DNA from: Thiothrix sp.
Lineage (GTDB): Bacteria; Pseudomonadota; Gammaproteobacteria; Thiotrichales; Thiotrichaceae
Length of the DNA: 64,000 bases
Assembly: GCA_008015155.1 (NCBI GenBank)
Contig: SSFA01000022.1
Coordinates: 1 to 64,000 of the forward strand
Direction: 5' to 3'
Shown: piece after piece, positions 20,079 to 28,115 of the stretch
How positions within the stretch are numbered: position 1 is the stretch's first letter
Layout: each line of letters starts with the position of its first letter
Notes under the pieces: model-generated
Database searches by the model: none
Told to the model about the DNA's origin: nothing
The model's input: the letters and a program-made list of their open reading frames with translations, nothing else
Program-made: the position numbers and the translations under genes

Positions 20079-20627
20079 ATGCGCCAATGGATACTATTAG
20101 GTTTATTAAGTGGCTTAGTGGCCTGTCAATCTCCATCTATTATTCCCCCACAAACCTTGCTCAACTCCATCGGTTATATTGTGTATGTGAATGGTAGCCC
20201 ACCTGAGCAATTACCGTGGGCATTTCGGTCACAAGCGGAGCATGAGGCTTATTATGCGAAGGCGGCGAATCAGTTAAAGCGCCGCTCAGGTTTACTGGAT
20301 GCAGAATTAGCGGTTCGTCAAGGTAATTATTATTATTTAGCGGTTTCTTCTGAGGGGGATGTTGCTCCGAATAAATCTCCCATAATGGGGCAGGTTTATG
20401 CAGATCCCGAAAGTTTCACGATTGAAGAGTTGAATTCATCCTCAAAAAAGTGTCCCATAGTTAAGCGTTTAGAGGGTTTATATTCAATTGACCTATTTTC
20501 TATACCTAATGCTACTGTATTTCCTGATGAGGGGGGTAATTGGCTAGTGTACAATAATATTGCGCTTAATTATTCAAGAGCATGGAATAAAGCGATGCAA
20601 AGAGCTTGTGTTAGAAAGTCTGAATAA
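20079..20627 (+). CDS. Small lipoprotein, locus A copy 2
   Basis: Protein of 182 residues, a duplicate of the 19294 gene. The N-terminal half is almost the same (lipobox SGLVAC, IGYIVYVNGSPPEQLPWAF, LKRRSGLLDAEL). The C-terminal half has diverged (SIDLFSIPNATVFPDEGG) while keeping KKCP, NYSRAWN and RACVRK. I start at ATG 20079 because it aligns with the first copy; the open frame extends upstream only because the duplicated protease stop is lost. The ribosome site is weaker than in copy 1 (CGGAGCC). Function unknown, as for copy 1. Confidence 0.85.
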   Translation: MRQWILLGLLSGLVACQSPSIIPPQTLLNSIGYIVYVNGSPPEQLPWAFRSQAEHEAYYAKAANQLKRRSGLLDAELAVRQGNYYYLAVSSEGDVAPNKSPIMGQVYADPESFTIEELNSSSKKCPIVKRLEGLYSIDLFSIPNATVFPDEGGNWLVYNNIALNYSRAWNKAMQRACVRKSE

Positions 20628-20644
20628 CTTGCTTATTTTTTAAT

Positions 20645-20682
20645 AAATCCCAGTTGAATACTCTAATAGTCAGCTGGGGTTT
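20645..20682. terminator. Bidirectional terminator
   Basis: AAATCCCAGTTGA (20645-20657) pairs with TCAGCTGGGGTTT (20670-20682), 13 bp including G-U pairs, between the convergent lipoprotein gene and the ypfJ-type gene. Confidence 0.75.
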
Positions 20683-20686
20683 ATAA

Positions 20687-21529
20687 TTAACGGATACTGG
20701 CAAAAGTATCGCAGCGATTCATATCCCCATATTGCAAGCCAGTTTTAAACCATTTCACCCGTTGCTCAGAGGTACCATGCGTGAAAGCATCCGGGTTCAC
20801 ACGGCGTCCAGACATGCGCTGTAAGCGGTCGTCACCAATCGAAGCGGCTGCTTGTAAGCCTTCCTCAATATCACCGGCCTCTAGGGTATTGAAGTTTTTC
20901 TGTGCATGATGTGCCCAAACGCCAGCATAACAGTCAGCTTGTAATTCTAATAAAACTGACAGTGAGTTGGAGTCTGCTTGGCTGACTTGTGACTGCAAAC
21001 GGCTAACCTTGGTAGAAGTGCCCATCAGATTCTGTACATGGTGCGCAATTTCGTGCCCAATCACATAAGCACGAGCAAAATCTCCGGGTGCTCCTAGGCG
21101 GCGCAGTTCTTGGAAAAAGCTTAAATCAATATAAACTTTTTGATCCGCTGGGCAGTAAAACGGGCCACTGGCAGCTGAGGCATAACCACAGGCTGAGTCG
21201 ATTTGTTCACTAAACAGCACTAGATTCGGCTCCCGATATTGTCGTCCAGCCGCTTGGAACATAGGCCCCCAAACATCTTCGGTTTGCGCCACGATGGCAG
21301 AAACGAAATCTGCATCTTCTTGTTCTTCCGGTGTAGGTTGCTGCACGGTCATGGTAGTGCCTGCTAAGTTACTGCCTGCAATCCCTAAGAGTTGCATGGT
21401 ATCCGCACCCATTAACCAAGCCACGACTAACATTACAATTAAGCCAATACCCCCCACTTTGGCGGGCGCACCCATGCCAGTACGTCTATCTTCAATATTG
21501 CTGCTACGTCTGCCAGATTTCCAGAGCAT
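20687..21529 (-). CDS. ypfJ: YpfJ-type neutral zinc metallopeptidase
   Basis: Membrane-anchored protein of 280 residues. The N-terminus LWKSGRRSSNIEDRRTG is the family hallmark. It is followed by one membrane helix (IGLIVMLVVAWLMGA) and a periplasmic domain with the zinc motif HEIAHHVQNLMG, the conserved CGYASAASGPFYCPADQKVY, and ELQADCYAGVWAHHA with a likely third ligand. The start is the ATG at 21529, preceded by AGGAG; the frame is open further upstream but without family similarity. Substrate unknown. It is divergent from a sigma factor operon and could be one of its targets. Confidence 0.93.
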   Translation of the reverse strand: MLWKSGRRSSNIEDRRTGMGAPAKVGGIGLIVMLVVAWLMGADTMQLLGIAGSNLAGTTMTVQQPTPEEQEDADFVSAIVAQTEDVWGPMFQAAGRQYREPNLVLFSEQIDSACGYASAASGPFYCPADQKVYIDLSFFQELRRLGAPGDFARAYVIGHEIAHHVQNLMGTSTKVSRLQSQVSQADSNSLSVLLELQADCYAGVWAHHAQKNFNTLEAGDIEEGLQAAASIGDDRLQRMSGRRVNPDAFTHGTSEQRVKWFKTGLQYGDMNRCDTFASIR

Positions 21530-21588
21530 GACTGAGTCTCCTACTGAGCATTTCGAGGAACTTTTGCGGGAGAATTCTTTCACAGAAA

Positions 21589-21616
21589 GAACTTAAACAC
21601 TACTAGTGTCAACGTT
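21589..21616 (+). promoter_or_regulatory. Possible ECF-type promoter
   Basis: GAACTT at 21589-21594 is followed after 16 bp by AACGTT (21611-21616), upstream of the sigma factor gene. GAACTT is the -35 element of RpoE-type promoters. The -10 match is weak, so autoregulation is only suggested. Confidence 0.3.
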
Positions 21617-21654
21617 TGGTGTGGTAAACCGTTATCAAGGATGAACCAAGCATC

Positions 21655-22293
21655 ATGTTAGTACAAGGAATTCAACAACAAGGGCTCGTTTCTGGTGACA
21701 AGCTAGATACATCAGGCGACCAGTTGGAGAGTAAGGAGGCAAAGGAGCATGATCTGAGCTCAAGCATGACAATGAATCACTTCTTAGCAAGTGTAGAAAA
21801 AAGGGCTTTTATTACTGCACGACTTGCCACTCAACATGAAGAAGACGCTCTCGATATTGTACAGGATGCGATGTTAGGCCTTGTACAAAACTATAGCCAG
21901 CATCCAGCAGCTGAGTGGGGTGCGCTTTTTCATAGTGTCTTGCATAGTAAAATCAATGATTGGCATCGGCGTCGCCAAGTCCGGCAACGTTGGCGGGTGT
22001 TTTTTAATGATGCATCAGAAGCAGAGGAAACCTTAGAACCTGATGAGTTAGTCGCACAGACTCAATTCTTAGAGCCAGATCGACAACTACAAAATGACGA
22101 ACTCAGTCAGCAGTTAGTGGAGTTGCTAGGCAGATTACCTTTACGTCAGCAGCAAGCTCTGCTTTTGCGTACTTGGGAGGGCTACGATATCGCAGAAACG
22201 GCCAAGATCATGGGCTGTTCTGAAGGTAGCGTAAAAACTCATCTAGCGCGCGCGATGCGGCAAATGCGCAATTATCTGGGAGATAATTCATAA
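21655..22293 (+). CDS. RNA polymerase sigma factor, ECF/sigma-70 type
   Basis: Protein of 212 residues. Region 2 is near residues 65-115 (DALDIVQDAMLGLVQNY and WGALFHSVLHSKINDWHRRR). Region 4 is near residues 150-205 (RLPLRQQQALLLRTWEGYDIAETAKIMGCSEGSVKTH), including the helix-turn-helix. A 40-residue N-terminal extension precedes region 2. Linkage to DUF3619 and DUF3106 genes is the classic order for this sigma subgroup, best known from Betaproteobacteria. The next gene starts on its stop codon (TAATG), and that product is probably the membrane anti-sigma partner. Confidence 0.9.
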   Translation: MLVQGIQQQGLVSGDKLDTSGDQLESKEAKEHDLSSSMTMNHFLASVEKRAFITARLATQHEEDALDIVQDAMLGLVQNYSQHPAAEWGALFHSVLHSKINDWHRRRQVRQRWRVFFNDASEAEETLEPDELVAQTQFLEPDRQLQNDELSQQLVELLGRLPLRQQQALLLRTWEGYDIAETAKIMGCSEGSVKTHLARAMRQMRNYLGDNS

Positions 22294-22700
22294 TGGATAA
22301 CAGGCGGGATGCAAGGAGCTTTCAGGCTCTTGAGCAGGGTTTAAACCGCGAAGCTGAAACTTTAAGCCCTCAGATTCAACAGCGACTAGAGCAAGCGCGC
22401 CAAAAGGCCTTGCTCGTTGTCAAGCAGCGGCATCCGACACAAGCTCAAACGAGGTTTGCGGCTTGGTTGGGATCTTGGAGTGTTTTGACTATTAAACCTA
22501 GGGCAGTGCTTGCAGGTTTAGTGGGTGCGATGGTCTTAAGCCTAGGTTTACAACTAGGATTTGACCATTCGTCCGACAAATCTTTGAGCAATTCAGAGCT
22601 GTCGACCAAAAATTCTGCAGATGTGCTAATGTCTAATGAAGACATTGAGTTCTTAGACAATATGGATATTTATGAGTGGCTAGCTGCCGAATATAGTTAA
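22293..22700 (+). CDS. DUF3619-like membrane protein, putative anti-sigma partner
   Basis: Protein of 135 residues: a soluble helical N-terminus (LNREAETLSPQIQQRLEQAR), one membrane helix at about residues 69-85 (AVLAGLVGAMVLSLGLQLG), and a short acidic periplasmic tail with NEDIEFLDNMDIYEWLA, the conserved ending of DUF3619 proteins. The cytoplasmic N-terminus and translational coupling to the sigma gene fit an anti-sigma factor. That role is inferred from context, not from a recognised anti-sigma motif. Confidence 0.8.
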   Translation: MDNRRDARSFQALEQGLNREAETLSPQIQQRLEQARQKALLVVKQRHPTQAQTRFAAWLGSWSVLTIKPRAVLAGLVGAMVLSLGLQLGFDHSSDKSLSNSELSTKNSADVLMSNEDIEFLDNMDIYEWLAAEYS

Positions 22701-22722
22701 GCCACCCTTTAGGGAGCACATC

Positions 22723-22944
22723 ATGTTAAGGAAAGGATTCCTCTTACTGGCCTGTAGTTTAAGCTTAAGCCTATGGCCTGTTTATGCCGAGCAGTCGGCT
22801 GATGAATTAGCCGCTATGTTGGAATGGTGGGACGATTATGGACGTTATTGGAGTGAGTTGGATAGCCCAGCCTCCAGTACTGATACCATGATGTTTTCCT
22901 TTCTAGAAGGGAAGCAGGTTCCTCTTAAGGATGCTATTCAATGA
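22723..22944 (+). CDS. Small secreted protein of the sigma operon
   Basis: A 73-residue protein with a clear signal peptide (LLLACSLSLSLWPVYA, cleavage before EQSADE). The mature peptide of about 50 residues is acidic and rich in Trp, Tyr and Met (LEWWDDYGRYWSELD). Its stop overlaps the next start as ATGA and AGGGAG precedes the ATG, so it is a genuine operon member. No family recognised. It may act with the DUF3106 protein in the periplasm. Confidence 0.65.
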   Translation: MLRKGFLLLACSLSLSLWPVYAEQSADELAAMLEWWDDYGRYWSELDSPASSTDTMMFSFLEGKQVPLKDAIQ

Positions 22945-23420
22945 ATACTCCACCTCCACTATGGCTTCGCTTATTGCGCTTGAGTTTCGGCTTATTAATG
23001 TACAGTTTGGTCACCTCTAGTTGGGCAGGAAGCCTGAGTTGGGAGAGTTTAAGTACGCAAGAGCGTAAAGTTTTGCAAGAGTATCAAACACAGTGGTCTA
23101 AGCTTCCGACGGATAAACAAAGTGCTTTAAAGCGTTGGGCAGCCTTACCTGAAAGTCAACGTGCGCAAATTCGTTCGCAATACACACAATGGAACAATTT
23201 GCCGTTGACACGTCGGATCGCACTGCAACGCAAATTAGACCACTACCGCAGTTTGCCTACCGACAAGCGGGAAAAAATTAAAAAATGGCAGGGCTGGATT
23301 AAAGGCTTGCCTATGTTAGAGCAACAAAAATTGCGTCAACAATGGTCAGATATGAACGCGGCTGAGCGTAGGAAATATATTCAGGAGTTGACGAAGAAAT
23401 ACGGCTCTCCACCTTTGTAA
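22941..23420 (+). CDS. DUF3106 domain periplasmic protein
   Basis: Protein of 159 residues. A signal peptide or anchor (LLRLSFGLLMYSLVTSSWAG) precedes several helical repeats of the pattern W-x2-LPxxxRxxLxxxxxxW (TQWSKLPTDKQSALKRWAAL, QYTQWNNLPLTRRIAL, LDHYRSLPTDKREKIKKW). This repeat array defines DUF3106. The family is usually the last gene of the sigma/DUF3619 operon, as here. It may bind a ligand or protein in the envelope and report to the sigma system; that is inference. Confidence 0.85.
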   Translation: MNTPPPLWLRLLRLSFGLLMYSLVTSSWAGSLSWESLSTQERKVLQEYQTQWSKLPTDKQSALKRWAALPESQRAQIRSQYTQWNNLPLTRRIALQRKLDHYRSLPTDKREKIKKWQGWIKGLPMLEQQKLRQQWSDMNAAERRKYIQELTKKYGSPPL

Positions 23421-23992
23421 GCTAACGAGTTTTGCCGCTTATCATTAAGAACTGGCAAGTCTTCTGCTTTTATCTTGGTTTAGTACTGCTATTAAAAAAT
23501 AATCGTGGTTGGGTATTCGCCGAGAAATCAACGTTCAATTAGTGATTCTACGACTAGATTGCACTTTATCTATTAAACGAACTGTTTATATAAAACCTTC
23601 TTTTACAGAACGGCCGTATAGTTTTTTTAATGAAAAGTCTAACTAAGCTGCATTTACGCTGTTTGCAGATTTCATCAAATGCTTAGGAACAGGTTTGCTC
23701 TATAAGTCAGAATTTGCTCAATTTCCGACAAAAGGAGGGTTCCATTCAGCTTGTATTCAGATTAAATTTGTATCTATTTTGATCACTTTAAAGAAAATAT
23801 TATAAAAATCATATATTTATAATTTTGTTAAGTTTTCGTTAAGGTCTTTAAATCTCGAAAGCTTTATGTTAACTTGCAGAAAAATAAATATGAAAGTGTA
23901 AGCTTAGGTTTCGACTGAGGGAGTCAGAAAGTGCGTTAACAACGCCATTACTAGCTTGTTGGCCTGATACAACCCCACAGAGGAGTGATGCA
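23421..23992 (+). other. 572-bp non-coding region upstream of rpoS
   Basis: No open frame with coding character and no tRNA were found. The segment 23780-23890 is very AT-rich and contains a direct repeat (GTTAAG, CGTTAAGG at about 23827-23843). It probably holds the rpoS promoter and a long 5' leader; rpoS mRNAs in other Gammaproteobacteria have long regulated leaders. The last 20 bp include the ribosome site GAGGAG. A small RNA cannot be excluded by eye. Confidence 0.5.
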
Positions 23993-25003
23993 ATGCATAG
24001 CCTACAGACTCATTCCAACCCAGAGGAAGAAAACTTCACTCTAGGTGAGGACGAAAGCATTGAGCTTGAAGAGCTTGATGAATTAGACGATGAGTCAGAA
24101 GATTTGCTAAGTATCGATAGTTCCGACGTACTAGCTGATTCCCCTACGGAACGCGCTAGTCAAGCAACAGAACGTGATGCTGCTCAGCTATATTTGCGTG
24201 AAATTGAATTTTCACCCCTACTAACCCCCGAGGAAGAAATCCATTATGGACGCCTTGCACGCGCAGGCGATGAGCTAGGTCGAAAAAAAATGATTACCTG
24301 CAATTTACGCTTAGTCGTAAAAATTGCACGCCGCTATTTAGGTCGTGGTTTGCCACTACCGGATTTGATTGAAGAGGGCAATTTAGGCCTGATTCATGCG
24401 GTCGAGAAGTTTGACCCTGAGCGTGGTTTTCGTTTCTCCACTTATGCGACTTGGTGGATTCGGCAAAATATTGAACGTGCTTTAATGAATCAAACGCGGA
24501 CGATTCGTTTGCCCATTCATGTCAATAAAGAACTAAATGCCTATATGCGCAAATTGCGTGAGATGACACAGCAATTAGGCCGTGAGCCCAGCCTACCTGA
24601 GATGGCTGAAGCTTTAGGCCGCCCTATTGACAGTTTACGTAAACTTTTGAGTTTCAACGAACACGTATCCTCTTTAGATACGCCAGTTGGTAAGGACGGG
24701 GATAGTCCTTTAGTCGATTTCGTTCCAATGGAAGAGGAGCGTGAACCGGCGGCGGTATTAGAAGACGAGGATATTAGTCATTCAGTTGAAAATTGGCTAA
24801 GCCAGTTGGATGTGAAGCAAAAAGACGTGATTGTGCGTCGCTTTGGCTTGCATGGCTATGAGCGCTCTACTTTAGAACAAGTGGGCGAAGAGCTAGGCTT
24901 AACTCGGGAGCGGGTACGGCAAATTCAAATGGACGCTTTAAAGCGCTTGCGGCGTATTCTAGAAAATAAAGGTTTATCTGGCGAAAGCTTGTTAGGTATT
25001 TAA
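23993..25003 (+). CDS. rpoS: RNA polymerase sigma factor RpoS
   Basis: Stationary-phase / general stress sigma factor, 336 residues. An acidic N-terminus (residues 11-45) precedes region 1.2 ([20 protein letters not shown]). Region 2 is [38 protein letters not shown] and [17 protein letters not shown]. Region 3 has [17 protein letters not shown], and region 4 has [20 protein letters not shown] with TRERVRQIQ. The [12 protein letters not shown] stretch and short N-terminus mark RpoS rather than RpoD. A hairpin terminator follows. The neighbour usually found upstream in relatives, nlpD, is absent. Confidence 0.95.
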   Translation: MHSLQTHSNPEEENFTLGEDESIELEELDELDDESEDLLSIDSSDVLADSPTERASQATERDAAQLYLREIEFSPLLTPEEEIHYGRLARAGDELGRKKMITCNLRLVVKIARRYLGRGLPLPDLIEEGNLGLIHAVEKFDPERGFRFSTYATWWIRQNIERALMNQTRTIRLPIHVNKELNAYMRKLREMTQQLGREPSLPEMAEALGRPIDSLRKLLSFNEHVSSLDTPVGKDGDSPLVDFVPMEEEREPAAVLEDEDISHSVENWLSQLDVKQKDVIVRRFGLHGYERSTLEQVGEELGLTRERVRQIQMDALKRLRRILENKGLSGESLLGI

Positions 25004-25018
25004 GTCTAGCCTCAGTCA

Positions 25019-25042
25019 GCCCTATTTTTATGGAAATAGGGC
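25019..25042. terminator. Bidirectional terminator after rpoS
   Basis: GCCCTATTT (25019-25027) pairs with AAATAGGGC (25034-25042), a 9-bp stem with a 6-nt loop, overlapping the end of the convergent Mth938-like gene. Confidence 0.7.
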
Positions 25043-25396
25043 AGCTGCGACGCTGCGACCCTCCGCCAATAAAATAGTATAAGTGCGGCAAGCAGCATCA
25101 GTCGTCATTAACTCAAATCCAATACCATGTTCTACTAAAGCTCGATAAATAGCGGGCGTAGGTAAACTCGGACTGTCACCACAACCGATTAAAATGACTT
25201 CAGGTTTCAAGGCAAACAAAGCTTGTAAGTGCTCGGTTTGTAGCTCTTCAAAGCTAGTTGTCACCCAATCACTTATTAAAGTTTGGCCGCTGACAATAAA
25301 AGGGCGGGTCAAGCGCTGATTCTGGATTTGCACCCAGCCACTATCATAGGCTTGAATCAGGTAAGCAGCTTGAGGTTGATCTTCGCTAAATTGCAT
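25028..25396 (-). CDS. Mth938-like domain protein (DUF498)
   Basis: A 122-residue single-domain protein. The Mth938/NDUFAF3-like pattern is present: YDSGWVQIQNQRLTRPFIVS, PEVILIGCGDSPSLP, and GIGFELMTTDAACRTYTILLAEGRSVAAALFP at the end. Eukaryotic members assist complex I assembly; bacterial functions are unresolved. Stand-alone gene convergent with rpoS and divergent from alaC. Confidence 0.88.
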   Translation of the reverse strand: MQFSEDQPQAAYLIQAYDSGWVQIQNQRLTRPFIVSGQTLISDWVTTSFEELQTEHLQALFALKPEVILIGCGDSPSLPTPAIYRALVEHGIGFELMTTDAACRTYTILLAEGRSVAAALFP

Positions 25397-25489
25397 GAAT
25401 GGCTCCGCGGTAGCAGCATTGACAGAACTGTATAGTCGATTGTAATGTGACCCGCTGCAAATGGCCCCAGCGATGGGTAGTATTCATAG

Positions 25490-26707
25490 ATGGATTTCAA
25501 TATCGTGCAAGACGATTTTCAACGTATTAATCGCTTACCTACCTACGTATTCAAGATTACAGATGCCTTGAAGCGCGAAGCGCGCGCACGTGGTGAAGAT
25601 ATTATTGATTTTGGCATGGGAAATCCAGACCAGCCAACGCCTAAACATATTGTCGATAAATTAGTAGAAAGCGCCCAGCGCCCCGATACTCATCGTTATT
25701 CGATGTCACGCGGCGTGCCACGTTTACGCAAAGCGATTAGTAATTGGTACAAACGTCGCTTTGATGTGGAGATTGATCCAGAAACTGAAGCGATTGTCAC
25801 GATTGGCTCGAAAGAAGGTTTGGCGCATTTAGCACTAGCGACTTTAAGTCGTGGCGATACGGTCTTAGTACCGAATCCGGCTTATCCTATTCATCCTTAT
25901 GGCAGCATTATTGCTGATGCCGATATTCGCCATGTGCCGATGGTTGAGGGTGTGGATTTTTTTGCTGAATTAGAAGCCGCTATTAAAAACTCATGGCCCA
26001 AGCCTAAAATGCTCATTATCAACTTCCCTGGCAATCCAACGGGGCAATGTGTTGAACTTGATTTCTTTGAACGCGTGATTGCCATTGCAAAAGAGCATGA
26101 TATTTGGGTCATTCACGATATTGCTTACGGTGAAATTTGCTTTGATGGTTATAAAGCCCCCTCTATTCTGCAAATTCCGGGTGCTAAAGACATTGCTGTC
26201 GAATTTTATTCACTTTCAAAAACCTACAATATGCCTGGTTGGCGGGTAGGTTTTATGTGTGGCAACCCAACTTTAGTGAAAGCTTTAGAGCGCATGAAGT
26301 CCTACTTAGATTATGGGATGTTTGCCCCGATTCAAGTGGCAGCGATTGCAGCTTTAGATGGCCCACAAGATTGCGTAGACGAAATTCGTTCTATGTATGA
26401 AGCACGCCGCAATGTCTTATGTGATGGTTTAAATGCTGCTGGCTGGTCGGTTGAGCGTCCGAAAGCGAGTATGTTCGTGTGGGCAAAGATTCCTGAGCGC
26501 TATCAGGCGATGGGTTCACTAGAATTCGCGAAAAAGCTATTAAAAGATGCACGCGTCGCTGTGTCGCCCGGTATTGGTTTTGGGCAATATGGCGATGATC
26601 ATGTACGCTTTAGCTTGATTGAAAATGAGCACCGCACCCGCCAAGCCATTCGCGGGATAAAACAAATGTTCCGTCAGGACGAGTTAAGCAGTCCGGCGCA
26701 ATCATAA
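25490..26707 (+). CDS. alaC: Alanine-forming aminotransferase, AlaC type
   Basis: Fold-type I PLP aminotransferase of 405 residues, probably making alanine from pyruvate and glutamate. Visible motifs: [37 protein letters not shown] with the substrate-stacking region, [13 protein letters not shown] with the PLP Asp, and [15 protein letters not shown] with the Schiff-base Lys. The sequence style matches E. coli AlaC (YfdZ). It is followed by hom and thrC at short distances, suggesting an amino-acid operon; adjacency of this aminotransferase to hom is common in Gammaproteobacteria. Exact substrate range is not certain. Confidence 0.88.
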   Translation: MDFNIVQDDFQRINRLPTYVFKITDALKREARARGEDIIDFGMGNPDQPTPKHIVDKLVESAQRPDTHRYSMSRGVPRLRKAISNWYKRRFDVEIDPETEAIVTIGSKEGLAHLALATLSRGDTVLVPNPAYPIHPYGSIIADADIRHVPMVEGVDFFAELEAAIKNSWPKPKMLIINFPGNPTGQCVELDFFERVIAIAKEHDIWVIHDIAYGEICFDGYKAPSILQIPGAKDIAVEFYSLSKTYNMPGWRVGFMCGNPTLVKALERMKSYLDYGMFAPIQVAAIAALDGPQDCVDEIRSMYEARRNVLCDGLNAAGWSVERPKASMFVWAKIPERYQAMGSLEFAKKLLKDARVAVSPGIGFGQYGDDHVRFSLIENEHRTRQAIRGIKQMFRQDELSSPAQS

Positions 26708-26734
26708 GTAAAAAATTAGATTTAAGGAGTACAC

Positions 26735-28045
26735 ATGAAACCTGTCAAGGTGGGTTTGTTAGGACTGGGCACCGTCGGTGGTGGTACTGCAACGGTTTTA
26801 TCACGCAATGCTGAGGAGATTGCCCGCCGTGCTGGGCGCGGTATCGTGATTGACTATGCGGCTGCTCTCGATACCAGTCATGCCGCCCAGCTCGGCCTAT
26901 CGGGTGTGCGTCTCAGTAATAATGCCATGGATGTGGTAGAAGATCCGGATATTGAAATCGTTGTGGAGCTGATTGGTGGCTATAACTTAGCTAAAGATTT
27001 AGTCCTACAAGCGATTCAGAATGGCAAACATGTCGTGACTGCCAACAAAGCTTTAATTGCTTTACATGGCAATGAAATTTTCGCTGCTGCGCAGAAAAAA
27101 GGGGTGATTGTTGCCTTTGAAGCTGCAGTAGCAGGTGGTATTCCTGTGATTAAGGCAGTCCGTGAAGGTTTAGCTGCGAACCGGATTGAATGGCTAGCAG
27201 GTATTATCAATGGCACTAGTAATTTCATCTTGACTGAAATGCGCGACAAAGGACGCAGCTTCGCGGACGTATTAGCTGAAGCTCAAGCCTTAGGTTATGC
27301 CGAAGCGGATCCTACTTTCGACGTAGAAGGCATTGATGCAGCGCATAAGCTGACGATTTTATCCTCGATCGCGTTTGGCGTGCCTTTACAATTTAGCGAA
27401 ACTTATGTCGAAGGTATTTCTAAAATCACGCCTGAAGATGTGAGTTATGCGAAAGATTTAGGCTATCGGATTAAATTGCTAGGGATTGCACGGCGTACCG
27501 AACAAGGCATTGAGCAGCGTGTGCATCCGACCCTGATCCCACGTAAGCAATTGATCGCAAGCGTTGATGGCGTGATGAACTGCGTCATGGTTCAAGGGGA
27601 TGCCGTTGGCTCTACGCTCTATTATGGGCGGGGTGCAGGTGCTGAACCGACAGGCTCTGCAGTAGTCGCAGACATTATTGATGTGGTGCGTGCGATGACT
27701 TCAGACCCGAATAATCGGGTTCCGCATTTAGCGTTCCAAGCTAGCACCTTAGCGAATACGCCGATTCTGCCGATTGCTGAAGTAGAAACAGCCTTCTATT
27801 TGCGGATGCGTGCGATTGATAAGCCAGGTGTGTTAGCTGATGTGACACGCATCTTAGGGGATCGTTCGATCAGTATTGAAGCCTTCTTGCAGAAAGAGCC
27901 AGCCAAGGCGGGTTCTGAAGTGGATATTATTATGCTGACGCAGCGGGTACGCCAGGGCAATATGGATGAGGCGATTGCGGCTATTGAGCAACTCGATAGC
28001 ATTTGCGGCTCGGTCACTAGCTTACGTGTTGAAGCCCTGAGTTAA
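26735..28045 (+). CDS. hom: Homoserine dehydrogenase
   Basis: NAD(P)-dependent reduction of aspartate semialdehyde to homoserine, 436 residues, monofunctional. Rossmann motif GLLGLGTVGGGTA (residues 7-19), HVVTANKALIA, the signature AAVAGGIPVIKAVREGL, GIINGTSNFILTEM, and AEADPTFDVEGIDAAHKL with catalytic residues. A C-terminal ACT domain starts near residue 353 (YLRMRAIDKPGVLADVTRIL), so threonine feedback is likely. AAGGAG precedes the ATG. It lies between alaC and thrC. Confidence 0.97.
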   Translation: MKPVKVGLLGLGTVGGGTATVLSRNAEEIARRAGRGIVIDYAAALDTSHAAQLGLSGVRLSNNAMDVVEDPDIEIVVELIGGYNLAKDLVLQAIQNGKHVVTANKALIALHGNEIFAAAQKKGVIVAFEAAVAGGIPVIKAVREGLAANRIEWLAGIINGTSNFILTEMRDKGRSFADVLAEAQALGYAEADPTFDVEGIDAAHKLTILSSIAFGVPLQFSETYVEGISKITPEDVSYAKDLGYRIKLLGIARRTEQGIEQRVHPTLIPRKQLIASVDGVMNCVMVQGDAVGSTLYYGRGAGAEPTGSAVVADIIDVVRAMTSDPNNRVPHLAFQASTLANTPILPIAEVETAFYLRMRAIDKPGVLADVTRILGDRSISIEAFLQKEPAKAGSEVDIIMLTQRVRQGNMDEAIAAIEQLDSICGSVTSLRVEALS

Positions 28046-28076
28046 ATTACTGCCGTCCATTCATGAAAATTCTCTA

Positions 28077-28099
28077 CTCCTCTCAAATCTTGAGGGGAG
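28077..28099 (+). terminator. Hairpin between hom and thrC
   Basis: CTCCTCTCAA (28077-28086) pairs with TTGAGGGGAG (28090-28099) with one G-U pair and a 3-nt loop. No T run follows. It may be a weak terminator or an mRNA-stability element setting the hom to thrC ratio. Confidence 0.45.
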
Positions 28100-28115
28100 T
28101 TACAAGGTTCCAATT

